Source: Rhodoplanes serenus (GTDB lineage: Bacteria; Pseudomonadota; Alphaproteobacteria; Rhizobiales; Xanthobacteraceae). From it: a stretch of 64,000 nucleotides of DNA. The notes beneath the pieces are model-generated. The model ran no database searches and was not told the origin of the DNA. It was given only the letters and a program-made list of their open reading frames with translations. The translations under genes and the position numbers were made by a program. The stretch is from contig WNKV01000016.1 in NCBI GenBank assembly GCA_009720755.1, positions 1 through 64,000 of the forward strand, read 5' to 3'. Each line of letters starts with the position of its first letter. Position 1 is the stretch's first letter. This document shows positions 36,241-43,556 of this stretch, one piece after another.

Positions 36241-37122
36241 ATGACCAAACCCATCCGCAAAGCCATTCTGCCCGTCGCCGGTCTCGGCACGCGCTTCCTG
36301 CCCGCCACCAAGGCGATGCCCAAGGAGATGCTGCCGGTGGTCGACCGGCCGCTGATCCAGCACGTCGTCGACGAGGCGCGCGAGGCCGGCATCGAGCACC
36401 TGATCTTCGTCACCGGCCGCAACAAGGCGGTCATCGAGGATCACTTCGACCGCCAGTACGAGCTGGAGGTGACGCTGACCGAGCGGCGCCGCTTCGCCGA
36501 TCTGGAGCACCTCGAGCGCGACCTGCCGATTCCCGGCCAGACCAGCTTCACCCGCCAGCAGTCGCCGCTCGGTCTCGGCCACGCGGTGTGGTGCGCCCGC
36601 GACATCGTCGGCGACGAGCCGTTCGCGCTGCTGCTGCCGGACGTGCTGGTGCAGGCCGAGCGCGGCTGCCTCGCCCAGATGATGGATGCGTATCGCGAGC
36701 TCAATCAGCGCGCCAACGTCATCGCGGTTGAGGAGATGCCGGAGGATCGGCTGCACATGTACGGCGTCGTCGGCGCCGGCAAGTCGCTCGGCAAGGCGTT
36801 CGAGGTCACCGAGATGATCGAGAAGCCGGCGCGCGGCAAGGCACCCTCCAACCTGATCATCACCGGCCGCTACATCCTCCAGCCCGAGGTGTTCGACATC
36901 CTGGAGAACCAGAGCTGGGGCGCCGGCGGCGAGATTCAGCTCACCGACGCGATGATCAAGCTGGCGATGAACCAGCCGTTCTTCGGCGTGAAGTTCGACG
37001 GTCGCGCCTTCGACTGCGGCTCCAAGATCGGCTTCCTGTGCGCCAACGTCGCCTATGCGCTCGACCGCGACGACATCGCACCGGCCTTCCGCAAGGAGCT
37101 GGAGCGCATGCTGGGCGCGTGA
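36241..37122 (+). CDS. galU: UTP--glucose-1-phosphate uridylyltransferase
   Basis: 293 aa from the ATG at 36241. The nucleotidyltransferase signature [19 protein letters not shown] is at the N-terminus, and the sugar/nucleotide-site segments QHVVDEA, EKP and GGEIQLTDA follow. It makes UDP-glucose for surface polysaccharides. It is monocistronic, with REP-like palindromes downstream. Confidence 0.96.
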   Translation: MTKPIRKAILPVAGLGTRFLPATKAMPKEMLPVVDRPLIQHVVDEAREAGIEHLIFVTGRNKAVIEDHFDRQYELEVTLTERRRFADLEHLERDLPIPGQTSFTRQQSPLGLGHAVWCARDIVGDEPFALLLPDVLVQAERGCLAQMMDAYRELNQRANVIAVEEMPEDRLHMYGVVGAGKSLGKAFEVTEMIEKPARGKAPSNLIITGRYILQPEVFDILENQSWGAGGEIQLTDAMIKLAMNQPFFGVKFDGRAFDCGSKIGFLCANVAYALDRDDIAPAFRKELERMLGA

Positions 37123-37462
37123 GCCCGCATCTCCGCGAGCCGACGTGACGCCCGACGTCGTGTCCCACGCGGGTGGGGCCGTCATGCGCGGGTCGGCGGG
37201 CTCGGTCCGAGGACATGGTGAGCGCGGGCTCGACCCGCGCCCAACCATCCATCTGCCTCCCCCAAAAAACTTTCCCTCGCAGACAAATGGGGTCGCCGGG
37301 TCGAGCCCGGCGACGACGTCCCGTGCGGGCGCAGCCGGTGTCGAACAGCGGGACGGCCATGCGCGAATTCGGACGTCTCGAGCGCCGAAGGGAGGATTTA
37401 TTTACCACCAATATGTCAATGGATAGTGCGGACGAATAAACCGAACGCATAGGACGAGCGTC
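37123..37462. other. Intergenic region galU to PAS gene, with two palindromes
   Basis: 340 nt. Two inverted repeats share a TCGA centre: GCGCGGG/CCCGCGC at 37222-37240 and GTCGCCGGG/CCCGGCGAC at 37292-37314. The last 75 nt are A/T-rich (TTTATTTACCACCAATATG) and probably hold the promoter of the PAS/chemoreceptor pair. Confidence 0.5.
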
Positions 37463-37984
37463 GTGTCATCCCAGCCCAGGCCGACTCATCGCGAAGTGCA
37501 TTTCGATCCTGACGATCTGATCGTTTCGAAGACCGATCTCAAGGGCCGCATCACCTACGCCAACCGGGTGTTCTGCACGGTGTGCGGCTACAGCGAGGCG
37601 GAGCTGCTGGGCCAGCCCCACAGCATCATCCGTCATCCGGACATGCCGCGGGCCGTGTTCAAGCTGCTCTGGGACACCATCCAGAACGGCCAGGAGGTCT
37701 TCGCCTACGTCAAGAACATGGCGCGGAGCGGCGACTTCTATTGGGTGTTCGCCCATGTGACGCCGTCCTACGACGGCCAGGGCCACATCGTCGGCTACCA
37801 CTCCAACCGCCGCGTCCCGGAGCGGCGCGCCATCGAGGCGATCGCCCCGGTCTATGCCGAGGTGTTGCGGGAGGAGCAGCGCCACGCCAACGGCAAGGAC
37901 GCGCTGGCGGCGGGTTACCGCCGGCTGATCGACTTCGTCAACGCTCAAAAGATGCCCTACGATGAACTCGTCTTTGCTCTCTGA
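37463..37984 (+). CDS. PAS-domain sensor protein (Aer-like)
   Basis: 173 aa from a GTG at 37463, with AGGACGAG upstream. A single PAS domain (about residues 15-130) has the Aer-type sequence around [32 protein letters not shown] and the [13 protein letters not shown] core strand. FAD binding and redox sensing are likely by family. Its 3' end overlaps the chemoreceptor gene by 23 nt, so the pair looks like a receptor split in two: a soluble sensor plus a membrane signaller. Confidence 0.85.
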   Translation: MSSQPRPTHREVHFDPDDLIVSKTDLKGRITYANRVFCTVCGYSEAELLGQPHSIIRHPDMPRAVFKLLWDTIQNGQEVFAYVKNMARSGDFYWVFAHVTPSYDGQGHIVGYHSNRRVPERRAIEAIAPVYAEVLREEQRHANGKDALAAGYRRLIDFVNAQKMPYDELVFAL

Positions 37985-39284
37985 GACAGTCGTCGCCCTC
38001 GGTGTCGCGGCCGCCGCGCTGGTCGGCGCCGGCATCGGGCTCGCCGTTTCGGCCCCCGTGGCCACCGGGGCCGCGGTCGCGGCGGCCGGCGTCGCGGTTG
38101 CGGTCGCGGCCTGGCGCCTCGCCCGCATCACCGCCGTGTGCCGGCGCGTCACCGCGGTGGCCGAGCGCATCGCGGTCGGCGATTTCGAGGCGCGGGTTCT
38201 CGGCATCCGCGAGGGCGGCGAGCTCGGGCGCCTGCAACACGCCTTCAACGACGCCATCGATCGCTGCGATGCCTTCGTGCGTGAATCGGCCGCCGCCATG
38301 GCGGCGATCCGCGACAATCGCTATCACCGCCGCATCCTGCCGAAGGGCCTGCATGGCGCCGTGCGCGGCGCCAGCGAGACGATCAACCAGGCCATGGAGG
38401 TGATCCAGCGCCGGGTCGCCGCCTTCAACGCCGACACGGCGGCGTTCGAGTCCGCCATCGGCCGCGTCGTCGACGCGGTGTCGGGCGCCGCGGGCCACAT
38501 GAAGTCGACCGCCGGCGTGCTCGGTCAGGGCGCCACCGCCACCCGCGACAGCGCCAAGGTGGTGGAGACCTCCTCGGAGCACGCCAGCACCAACATGGAG
38601 ACGGTGGCGGCCGCCACCACCGAGCTGGCCGCCTCGGCGCGCGAGATCGGCCGCGACGTCAATCGCTCGGCGGCCATCGCCCGCGAGGCGGTCGCCAAGG
38701 TCGAGCATGCCACCCAGACCATCGCCAGCCTGTCGAGCGCCACCGAGCGCATCGACGAGATCGTCGAGCTGATCAACGCCATCGCGGCGCAGACCAACCT
38801 TCTGGCGCTCAACGCCACCATCGAGGCCGCTCGCGCCGGGGAGGCCGGCAAGGGCTTCGCGGTGGTGGCCCAGGAGGTGAAGAGTCTCGCCGGCCAGACG
38901 GCGCGCGCCACCGAGGACATCTCACGCAGCATCGTCGAGGTGCAGACCACCATGCGGGCCGCGGTCGAGGCGGTGACGGCGATCGGCTCCACCATGACGG
39001 AGGTCGATCAGATCACCGCCCATGTGGCCGAGGCGATCGAGGCGCAATCGCAGGCGACCCAGGAGATCGCCCGCAATGTCGAGCAGGCGTTCGCCGGCGT
39101 GCGAGAGATTTCCGAGACGATCCGCCGGGTGACCGATCACGCCACCGATTCCGAGCGGCACGCCGGGCTCACCATGTCGGCGTCCGGGGGGCTCGCCGAG
39201 CAGTCGGCCGCTCTCGGCGATTCGGTGAAGGAGTTCCTCACGTCGTTGAAGCGCGCGCCGCAGAGAGATGCTCCGGCGGCCTGA
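37962..39284 (+). CDS. Methyl-accepting chemotaxis protein
   Basis: 440 aa. Two closely spaced hydrophobic helices at residues 10-52 leave almost no periplasmic loop, so sensing is not extracellular. A HAMP-like segment follows ([15 protein letters not shown]). The signalling domain has the hairpin tip [20 protein letters not shown] and [14 protein letters not shown]. It starts inside the PAS gene, which probably supplies the input (aerotaxis or energy taxis). Confidence 0.92.
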   Translation: MNSSLLSETVVALGVAAAALVGAGIGLAVSAPVATGAAVAAAGVAVAVAAWRLARITAVCRRVTAVAERIAVGDFEARVLGIREGGELGRLQHAFNDAIDRCDAFVRESAAAMAAIRDNRYHRRILPKGLHGAVRGASETINQAMEVIQRRVAAFNADTAAFESAIGRVVDAVSGAAGHMKSTAGVLGQGATATRDSAKVVETSSEHASTNMETVAAATTELAASAREIGRDVNRSAAIAREAVAKVEHATQTIASLSSATERIDEIVELINAIAAQTNLLALNATIEAARAGEAGKGFAVVAQEVKSLAGQTARATEDISRSIVEVQTTMRAAVEAVTAIGSTMTEVDQITAHVAEAIEAQSQATQEIARNVEQAFAGVREISETIRRVTDHATDSERHAGLTMSASGGLAEQSAALGDSVKEFLTSLKRAPQRDAPAA

Positions 39285-39329
39285 CCGGCAGGCCACACCA
39301 CAGCCGGAGCGACGGGGCAATAGAGCGAC

Positions 39330-39362
39330 GAGAGCGCCGCGGAGTGACTCCGCGGCGCTCTC
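39330..39362. terminator. Long perfect inverted repeat after the chemoreceptor gene
   Basis: GAGAGCGCCGCGGAGT (39330-39345) pairs perfectly with 39347-39362 around a single central base, 45 nt after the stop. There is no U-tract, so it is either a non-canonical terminator, an mRNA-stabilising stem, or a cruciform-type element. Confidence 0.5.
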
Positions 39363-39495
39363 GCGTTCGAGGCTCGATGATCCGAATCTTCGATGGGCTG
39401 ACGCTTCGATGAGCTGACGCTCGTCGCAGAGCTGCTCGACGGCCCGATCACCTCGCGAGCCGGCAGCTCGCTCGCCTCGGCGTCGTGCTTCCTCA

Positions 39496-39590
39496 AGCGG
39501 AATCCGATCCGACTGGATCGGACCGGCTCCGGGAGTCCTTGCTTGATCGCATTTCCGGCGAACCGGAGTCCACTTCGCCGGAAATGCTCT
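39496..39590 (+). repeat. Dispersed intergenic repeat, copy C
   Basis: Closely similar to copy A along its length: CCGATCC-gact-GGATCGG, then GAGTCCTTGCTTGATCGCAT, then the GGCGAACCGG/CACTTCGCCGG hairpin. It has the same orientation as 14576-14675. Confidence 0.75.
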
Positions 39591-39633
39591 GGGTATCGGC
39601 TGCGCGATCGTCGCGGCGAACGAGCCGCGCGCG

Positions 39634-39717
39634 TCAGTTCAACCCGCCGAACAGCCAGATCAACGCCAGAACCGGAATCGGGATACCGAGCATCCAGAGC
39701 AGGAAATAGCGACCCAT
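39634..39717 (-). CDS. 27-aa hydrophobic small protein
   Basis: Minus-strand ATG at 39717, preceded by an excellent GAGGAGG at a spacing of five bases. It encodes 27 residues that form one membrane helix (YFLLWMLGIPIPVLALIWLF) and end at TGA. Similar tiny single-helix proteins, beginning MGRYFLLW, are known to me from Hyphomicrobiales genomes. The RBS, the start and the membrane-like composition support a real gene. Function unknown. Confidence 0.65.
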   Translation of the reverse strand: MGRYFLLWMLGIPIPVLALIWLFGGLN

Positions 39718-39976
39718 GTGATCCTCCTCAGCGTGGTCGTCTGCTCGGAAACGCACCAACGAGAGGCCGGGTTCCTCGGTACCGCAGCGCCGCCGTCGCG
39801 ATGCGTCGGCGAGCTCGCCACGTGATCGAACTTTTCCGACGTCACCGCGTTACCGATCCGGCGGGCCGATGCGGGGTTCGATGGAGCGATAGAGAAATCC
39901 TCGTCCGACGCACGCGACGATGCACGTCGTCGGCCCTGATGAGCGACCTTTTCTCACGATCGATGGAGCAACTACC

Positions 39977-40315
39977 ATGGCTACGGTGAACGGACCGGCG
40001 ACCAATGTCGATGAGCTCCGCAAGGACCTCCAGGGCCTCAAGGACGACGTGACGCGGCTGGCCAGCCAGCTCTCCGACGCCCTGGCGTCGTCCGGCGGCG
40101 AGGCGCTCGGCGGCATGCGCGACCGCTTCCGCCGCGTGCGGGACAATGTCGGCGACGCGGTCTACGAGGCCGGTGAGCGCAGCCGCGATGCGGTGAGCGA
40201 GTTCGCCGACACGGTGGGCGGCACCATCGAGGAGAACGTGCGATCGCGGCCGCTGTCGACGGTGGCGCTGGCGCTCGGCCTCGGATTCCTGTTCGGCGCG
40301 CTGTGGCGCCGCTGA
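39977..40315 (+). CDS. DUF883 family (YqjD/ElaB-like) membrane-anchored protein
   Basis: 112 aa from the ATG at 39977, with a GGAGCA site. It is a long amphipathic helix (VDELRKDLQGLKDDVTRLA...), then a Gly-containing C-terminal helix (TVALALGLGFLFGALWRR), as in tail-anchored ribosome-associated YqjD/ElaB proteins. It is probably co-transcribed with the next gene, which it overlaps by 13 nt. Likely induced in stationary phase or stress, by family. Confidence 0.85.
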   Translation: MATVNGPATNVDELRKDLQGLKDDVTRLASQLSDALASSGGEALGGMRDRFRRVRDNVGDAVYEAGERSRDAVSEFADTVGGTIEENVRSRPLSTVALALGLGFLFGALWRR

Positions 40316-40761
40316 CGCCACGGATCGCGCCCGTGTTCGACAGCATCGTTCTCCGGTGGCAATCGCGGCTCGACACGCTCGTCAAGAGCGGGGCCTGGGC
40401 CGCGGTGGCCGTTCTCGCCGGCGGTGCGGCGCTCCTGTTCGTCGGCGCCGCGGTGTTCCTGCGGGCCGAGGAGGAGTTCGGGCCGATCCGCACCAGCCTC
40501 GGCTTCGCCGGCTTCTTCCTGATCGTCGCGATGATCGCGGCGATCGGCCTGTCGGTCGTGCGACGGCGCGCCCGGCTGCGGGAGGCCCGCATCGCCGCGG
40601 CGGTCGCGCAGGCGGTCCCGCCCTGGTGGCTCGATCCGCGGCTGCTCACCACCGGGCTCAGCCTCGGCCGTACTCTCGGTGGCCGCCGCGCGCTGTCGGT
40701 CGGCCTGGTCGGCGCCTTCGTGGTCGGGATGCTGCTCAGCCGCGGCATCGACCGTCGCTGA
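40303..40761 (+). CDS. Membrane protein with two TM helices, putative holin/YqjE-like
   Basis: 152 aa from a GTG at 40303 (a GTG at 40333 is also possible). Two adjacent TM helices (AVAVLAGGAALLFVGAAVFL; FAGFFLIVAMIAAIGLSVV) and a third hydrophobic segment near the C-terminus are visible. Genes in this position after a DUF883 gene are often YqjE-like membrane proteins. Exact family not confirmed. Confidence 0.6.
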   Translation: MAPLTPRIAPVFDSIVLRWQSRLDTLVKSGAWAAVAVLAGGAALLFVGAAVFLRAEEEFGPIRTSLGFAGFFLIVAMIAAIGLSVVRRRARLREARIAAAVAQAVPPWWLDPRLLTTGLSLGRTLGGRRALSVGLVGAFVVGMLLSRGIDRR

Positions 40762-40849
40762 CGGCTCGGCAGACGAAACGGCTCACCGGGAACATTCCCG
40801 ATGGTGCCGGATTGACGTCACGATCGCATCACCCGCGTGGAGGCCGCCG

Positions 40850-41005
40850 ATGTTGTCGACCGTTCTGATCGTCATTCTGATTCTTCTGCTGATCGGCGCC
40901 CTGCCGACCTGGGGCTACAGCAGCGGCTGGGGCTACGGTCCCGGCGGCATCATCGGGGTCGTGCTGGTGATCGTGCTGGTGCTGGCCCTGATGGGTCGGC
41001 TCTGA
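40850..41005 (+). CDS. DUF3309 family small membrane protein
   Basis: 51 aa from the ATG at 40850, with GTGGAGG upstream. Two hydrophobic helices (STVLIVILILLLIGALP and GGIIGVVLVIVLVLALMG) are joined by a YSSGWGYGPGG turn, the DUF3309 pattern. It is an inner-membrane protein of unknown function, common next to stress-related small genes in alphaproteobacteria. Confidence 0.85.
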   Translation: MLSTVLIVILILLLIGALPTWGYSSGWGYGPGGIIGVVLVIVLVLALMGRL

Positions 41006-41060
41006 TCGCGGCGGCGAGCTCCGTCCCGATCCGATCGCCGCAATCACAGCGATGACGACG

Positions 41061-41090
41061 ACATGGCCGGCTCGACGCCGGCCATGTTTC
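41061..41090. terminator. Bidirectional terminator after the DUF3309 gene
   Basis: An 11-bp perfect stem, ACATGGCCGGC (41061-41071) pairing with GCCGGCCATGT (41077-41087), followed by TTTCGTTTC. It lies between the plus-strand DUF3309 gene and the minus-strand tusA gene. A 12-nt direct repeat (TTTCGGAGATG type) follows. Confidence 0.7.
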
Positions 41091-41157
41091 GTTTCGGAGA
41101 TGTTTCGGAGATGAGGACGGCGACAACTCGGCCGTGCATGCCGCGCCCGATGCGGCC

Positions 41158-41376
41158 TCAGCGCTTGCGGATGCGGAACGTCAGAGTGTCGCCGTCGCGC
41201 CCGCTCTCCTCCAGCAGGTCGCCCGCCTCGGCGACGCAATGCGGAATGTCGATGGCGGCGAGCGGGTCCGTGCAGGCGACGGTGATCACCTCGCCGACGG
41301 CGAGCCGGGTGAGCGCCTTGCGGGTTCGCAGAGCTGGCAGCGGGCATTTCAGGCCGCGCAGGTCGAGCATCGTCAT
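41158..41376 (-). CDS. TusA-family sulfur carrier/transferase
   Basis: 72 aa from the ATG at 41376 (an internal ATG lies two codons later). The TusA signature LDLRGLKCPLPALRTRKAL carries the sulfur-accepting Cys. The rest matches the two-layer fold (VGEVITVACTDPLAAIDI). It passes persulfide sulfur, in tRNA thiolation or Mo-cofactor delivery. The adjacent mobB/mobA genes make a molybdoenzyme role attractive, but this is inferred. Confidence 0.85.
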   Translation of the reverse strand: MTMLDLRGLKCPLPALRTRKALTRLAVGEVITVACTDPLAAIDIPHCVAEAGDLLEESGRDGDTLTFRIRKR

Positions 41377-41512
41377 GGCGCGCTTGTGGTCCGATGGCGG
41401 CGGCGGCGTCAAGCACCGTCCGGCTTGGCAGCGAGGCGGCCCGCGACTATCCAGGCGCTGGCGGGGCGGCGCCACGATCGGCGCAGCGCCGCCCGAGCAG
41501 GGGAGGACTGCG

Positions 41513-42043
41513 GTGCGGTTGTTCGGGCTCACAGGCTGGAGCGGCGCGGGCAAGACCACGCTGATCAAGCGCCTCATTCCGCGGCTGATCGGCCGCGGGC
41601 TCTCGGTCTCCACCGTCAAGCACGCGCATCACGGCTTCGACGTCGATCATCCGGGCAAGGACTCCTATGCGCATCGGGTCGCCGGGGCCACCGAGGTGCT
41701 GGTCTCGTCGCCGCTGCGCGTCGCGCTGATGCACGAGCTGCGCGGCGCGCCGGAGCCCGAGCTGGTCGATCTGCTGCCGCGCCTGGCGCCGGTCGACATC
41801 GTCCTCGTCGAGGGCTTCAAGCGCGAGCCGCATCCCAAGCTCGAGATCCATCGCGCGGTGGTGGGCAAGCCGTGCCTGTTCCCGAACGATCCCGACATCG
41901 TGGCGGTGGCCTCCGACGGGCCGCTGCCCGGCGCCACCGTGCCGGTGCTGGCGCTCGACGACGTGCAGGCGATCGTCGACCTGGTGGTGGCGCAGGCGAT
42001 CCCGGTCGACCAGGCGATCGCTCGCGCGGCCGCTGTGCGCTGA
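41513..42043 (+). CDS. mobB: Molybdopterin-guanine dinucleotide biosynthesis adaptor MobB
   Basis: 176 aa from a GTG at 41513, seven bases after GGGAGG. The P-loop GWSGAGKTTL, VKHAHHGFDVDHPGKDSYAHRVAGA and VEGFKREPHPKLEIHR are all MobB signatures. It is a GTP-binding partner of MobA. It faces mobA tail-to-tail, 15 nt between the stops. Confidence 0.93.
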   Translation: MRLFGLTGWSGAGKTTLIKRLIPRLIGRGLSVSTVKHAHHGFDVDHPGKDSYAHRVAGATEVLVSSPLRVALMHELRGAPEPELVDLLPRLAPVDIVLVEGFKREPHPKLEIHRAVVGKPCLFPNDPDIVAVASDGPLPGATVPVLALDDVQAIVDLVVAQAIPVDQAIARAAAVR

Positions 42044-42058
42044 CGCCGCCGGGGGTTC

Positions 42059-42694
42059 TCAGGCGTCCGGATGGGTGGCCGCGACGGCCCGGGCGGCGGC
42101 GAGGTCCGCAGCCGTGTTGACGTTGAGGAATGGGTCGACCGGCGTGTCGGGCCATGTCACCCGGGCCGGGCGATGGCGCGCCGTCCACTCGCCGACGCGG
42201 CGCATCCCCTCCTCCACGACCGCGCGCCGCAGATCGTGACGCAGCGCCACCGGCCACAGGCCGACCACCGGATGGCCGCGCCCGCCCGAGGCGGCCGTGG
42301 CGGCGCCGGCCGGCGCAGTGGCGGCCGCCCCATGAAGGCAGGCGACGAGATCGGCGGGCAGGAACGGGCAGTCGGCCGGCACGCTCACCACATGGGCGAG
42401 GTCGGGCCGATGTGCCGCCGCCCAGTCGAGCCCGGCCAGAAGCCCGGCGAGCGGCCCCGCGAAGCCCGGCACCGCGTCGGCCACCACCGGCAGCCCAAAG
42501 GCCGCGAAGCGGGCCGGATCGCCATTGGCGTTGAGGATGATCGCGGCACAGGGCGCGAGCCGCGCGATCAACCGGGCGAGAATCGGCCGGTCGCCGATCG
42601 CCAGCAGGCTCTTGTCGCCGCCGCCGAGCCGCATCGCGCGGCCGCCGGCGAGGACCAGGCCGAGGGTCGGCGGAAGGGTGGCGCTCGGGGTCAT
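42059..42694 (-). CDS. mobA: Molybdenum cofactor guanylyltransferase
   Basis: 211 aa from the ATG at 42694. The nucleotidyltransferase motif LVLAGGRAMRLGGGDKSLL, the VSVPADCPFLPADLV metal-site segment and the C-terminal FLNVNTAADLAAA are as expected. It attaches GMP to molybdopterin to give the bis-MGD cofactor used by DMSO-reductase-family enzymes. XdhABC in this window uses a different form, so the target enzymes lie elsewhere. Confidence 0.93.
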   Translation of the reverse strand: MTPSATLPPTLGLVLAGGRAMRLGGGDKSLLAIGDRPILARLIARLAPCAAIILNANGDPARFAAFGLPVVADAVPGFAGPLAGLLAGLDWAAAHRPDLAHVVSVPADCPFLPADLVACLHGAAATAPAGAATAASGGRGHPVVGLWPVALRHDLRRAVVEEGMRRVGEWTARHRPARVTWPDTPVDPFLNVNTAADLAAARAVAATHPDA

Positions 42695-43179
42695 GAGGCG
42701 TTGGTGTAGCAGGATGTTGAAATTCGTTCTCGGCCGCTTCCGGGCGGGCCAAAACGCCGGGCGGGAGCCCATTGTCTCCGTATTCCGTACACGTTCCGCA
42801 GGCAGTGTGAATGCACAGCTGCTTCGGGCCCCCCGGACTGACGAGAGGCGCTTTTTTCGACACCCTGCTGGAGCATTCTCGGCCGAAGCGGGACTCGGTC
42901 CCGCCGCCGCCGCCGGGCGGGCGGGCGGGCCCGACGTCCGGAGGGGGAGTGTCCAGGGGCGCGGCGAGCCGGCAGGCCCATTGCCCCTGGCAGGTCGATC
43001 GAGGCGGCGCGGGGCGGCTCCGCCGTCCGGGCGGGTTTTGTGGGCGGGCGGGGCCGGAGGCCAAGGTCCAAGGTCCAAGGTCCAAGGTCCAGGGGAGCCC
43101 CGCGCGGTCGTTGCGGTTGGCAGGATCGCCATGGCGAGGCTTGCATTCTCCCGCCCGCCTCCGTAATCAGGAGCCCGCC
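42695..43179. other. Gene-free region between mobA and tRNA-Ser
   Basis: 485 nt with no supportable gene; the long frames here only run through GC-rich sequence and the antisense of the tRNA. It contains the CCAAGGT tandem array at 43061. The first 100 nt upstream of mobA are mixed in composition and may hold its promoter. Confidence 0.45.
43061..43090. repeat. Tandem 7-mer array (CCAAGGT)
   Basis: Four perfect head-to-tail copies of CCAAGGT plus two bases, 90 nt before the tRNA gene. It is a simple microsatellite in non-coding DNA that could vary in copy number between strains. Confidence 0.9.
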
Positions 43180-43269
43180 GGAGGGGTGGCCGAGTGGTTG
43201 AAGGCGCACGCCTGGAACGCGTGTATACGGGAAACCGTATCGTGGGTTCGAATCCCACTCCCTCCGCCA
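43180..43269 (+). tRNA. tRNA-Ser (GGA anticodon)
   Basis: 90 nt including an encoded CCA. The acceptor arm GGAGGGG pairs with the TCCCTCC end. The D-arm is GGCCGAGTGGTTGAAGGC. The anticodon loop CTGGAAC gives GGA, reading UCC/UCU. A long variable arm (TATACGGGAAACCGTA) and a T-arm GGGTTCGAATCCC follow. All class-II Ser-tRNA features are present. Its 3' end is also the left boundary of the accessory region. Confidence 0.96.
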
Positions 43270-43556
43270 GAATCGACTTACAAAACAGTCTCTTACGCAG
43301 CGCGCAGCCCGAAATTCCAAAGGATTTCCGGGGCTGTGGCCGCTGACCTGTGGACTGCGCCCGGCTCGGAGAGGCCGGAAGTCGTTCTCTCTCCGCCGAT
43401 ATTCTCTGAACCTGTGGACTTGATGGGTCGTAGTACGGAGCTTTCGGCCGTTGAAGGGCCTAGAGATTTTCAATTTGCGCGGCCGTACTGTTCGCGCCCA
43501 TGTTGGTGGCCGAGAGTGGCAAGCGCCAAACCGTCCATTGATTTAACCGCGGCTTC

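Larger units (their letters stand above)
39285..39633. other. Gene-free stretch after the chemoreceptor
   Basis: 349 nt holding the perfect inverted repeat at 39330, a short direct repeat (CTTCGATG-GCTGACGCT-type, about 39389-39422), and dispersed repeat copy C at 39496. No coding sequence is supported. Confidence 0.5.

Noticed and set aside
43061..43090. CRISPR-like array
   Set aside because: A 7-nt unit without spacers is a simple tandem repeat.
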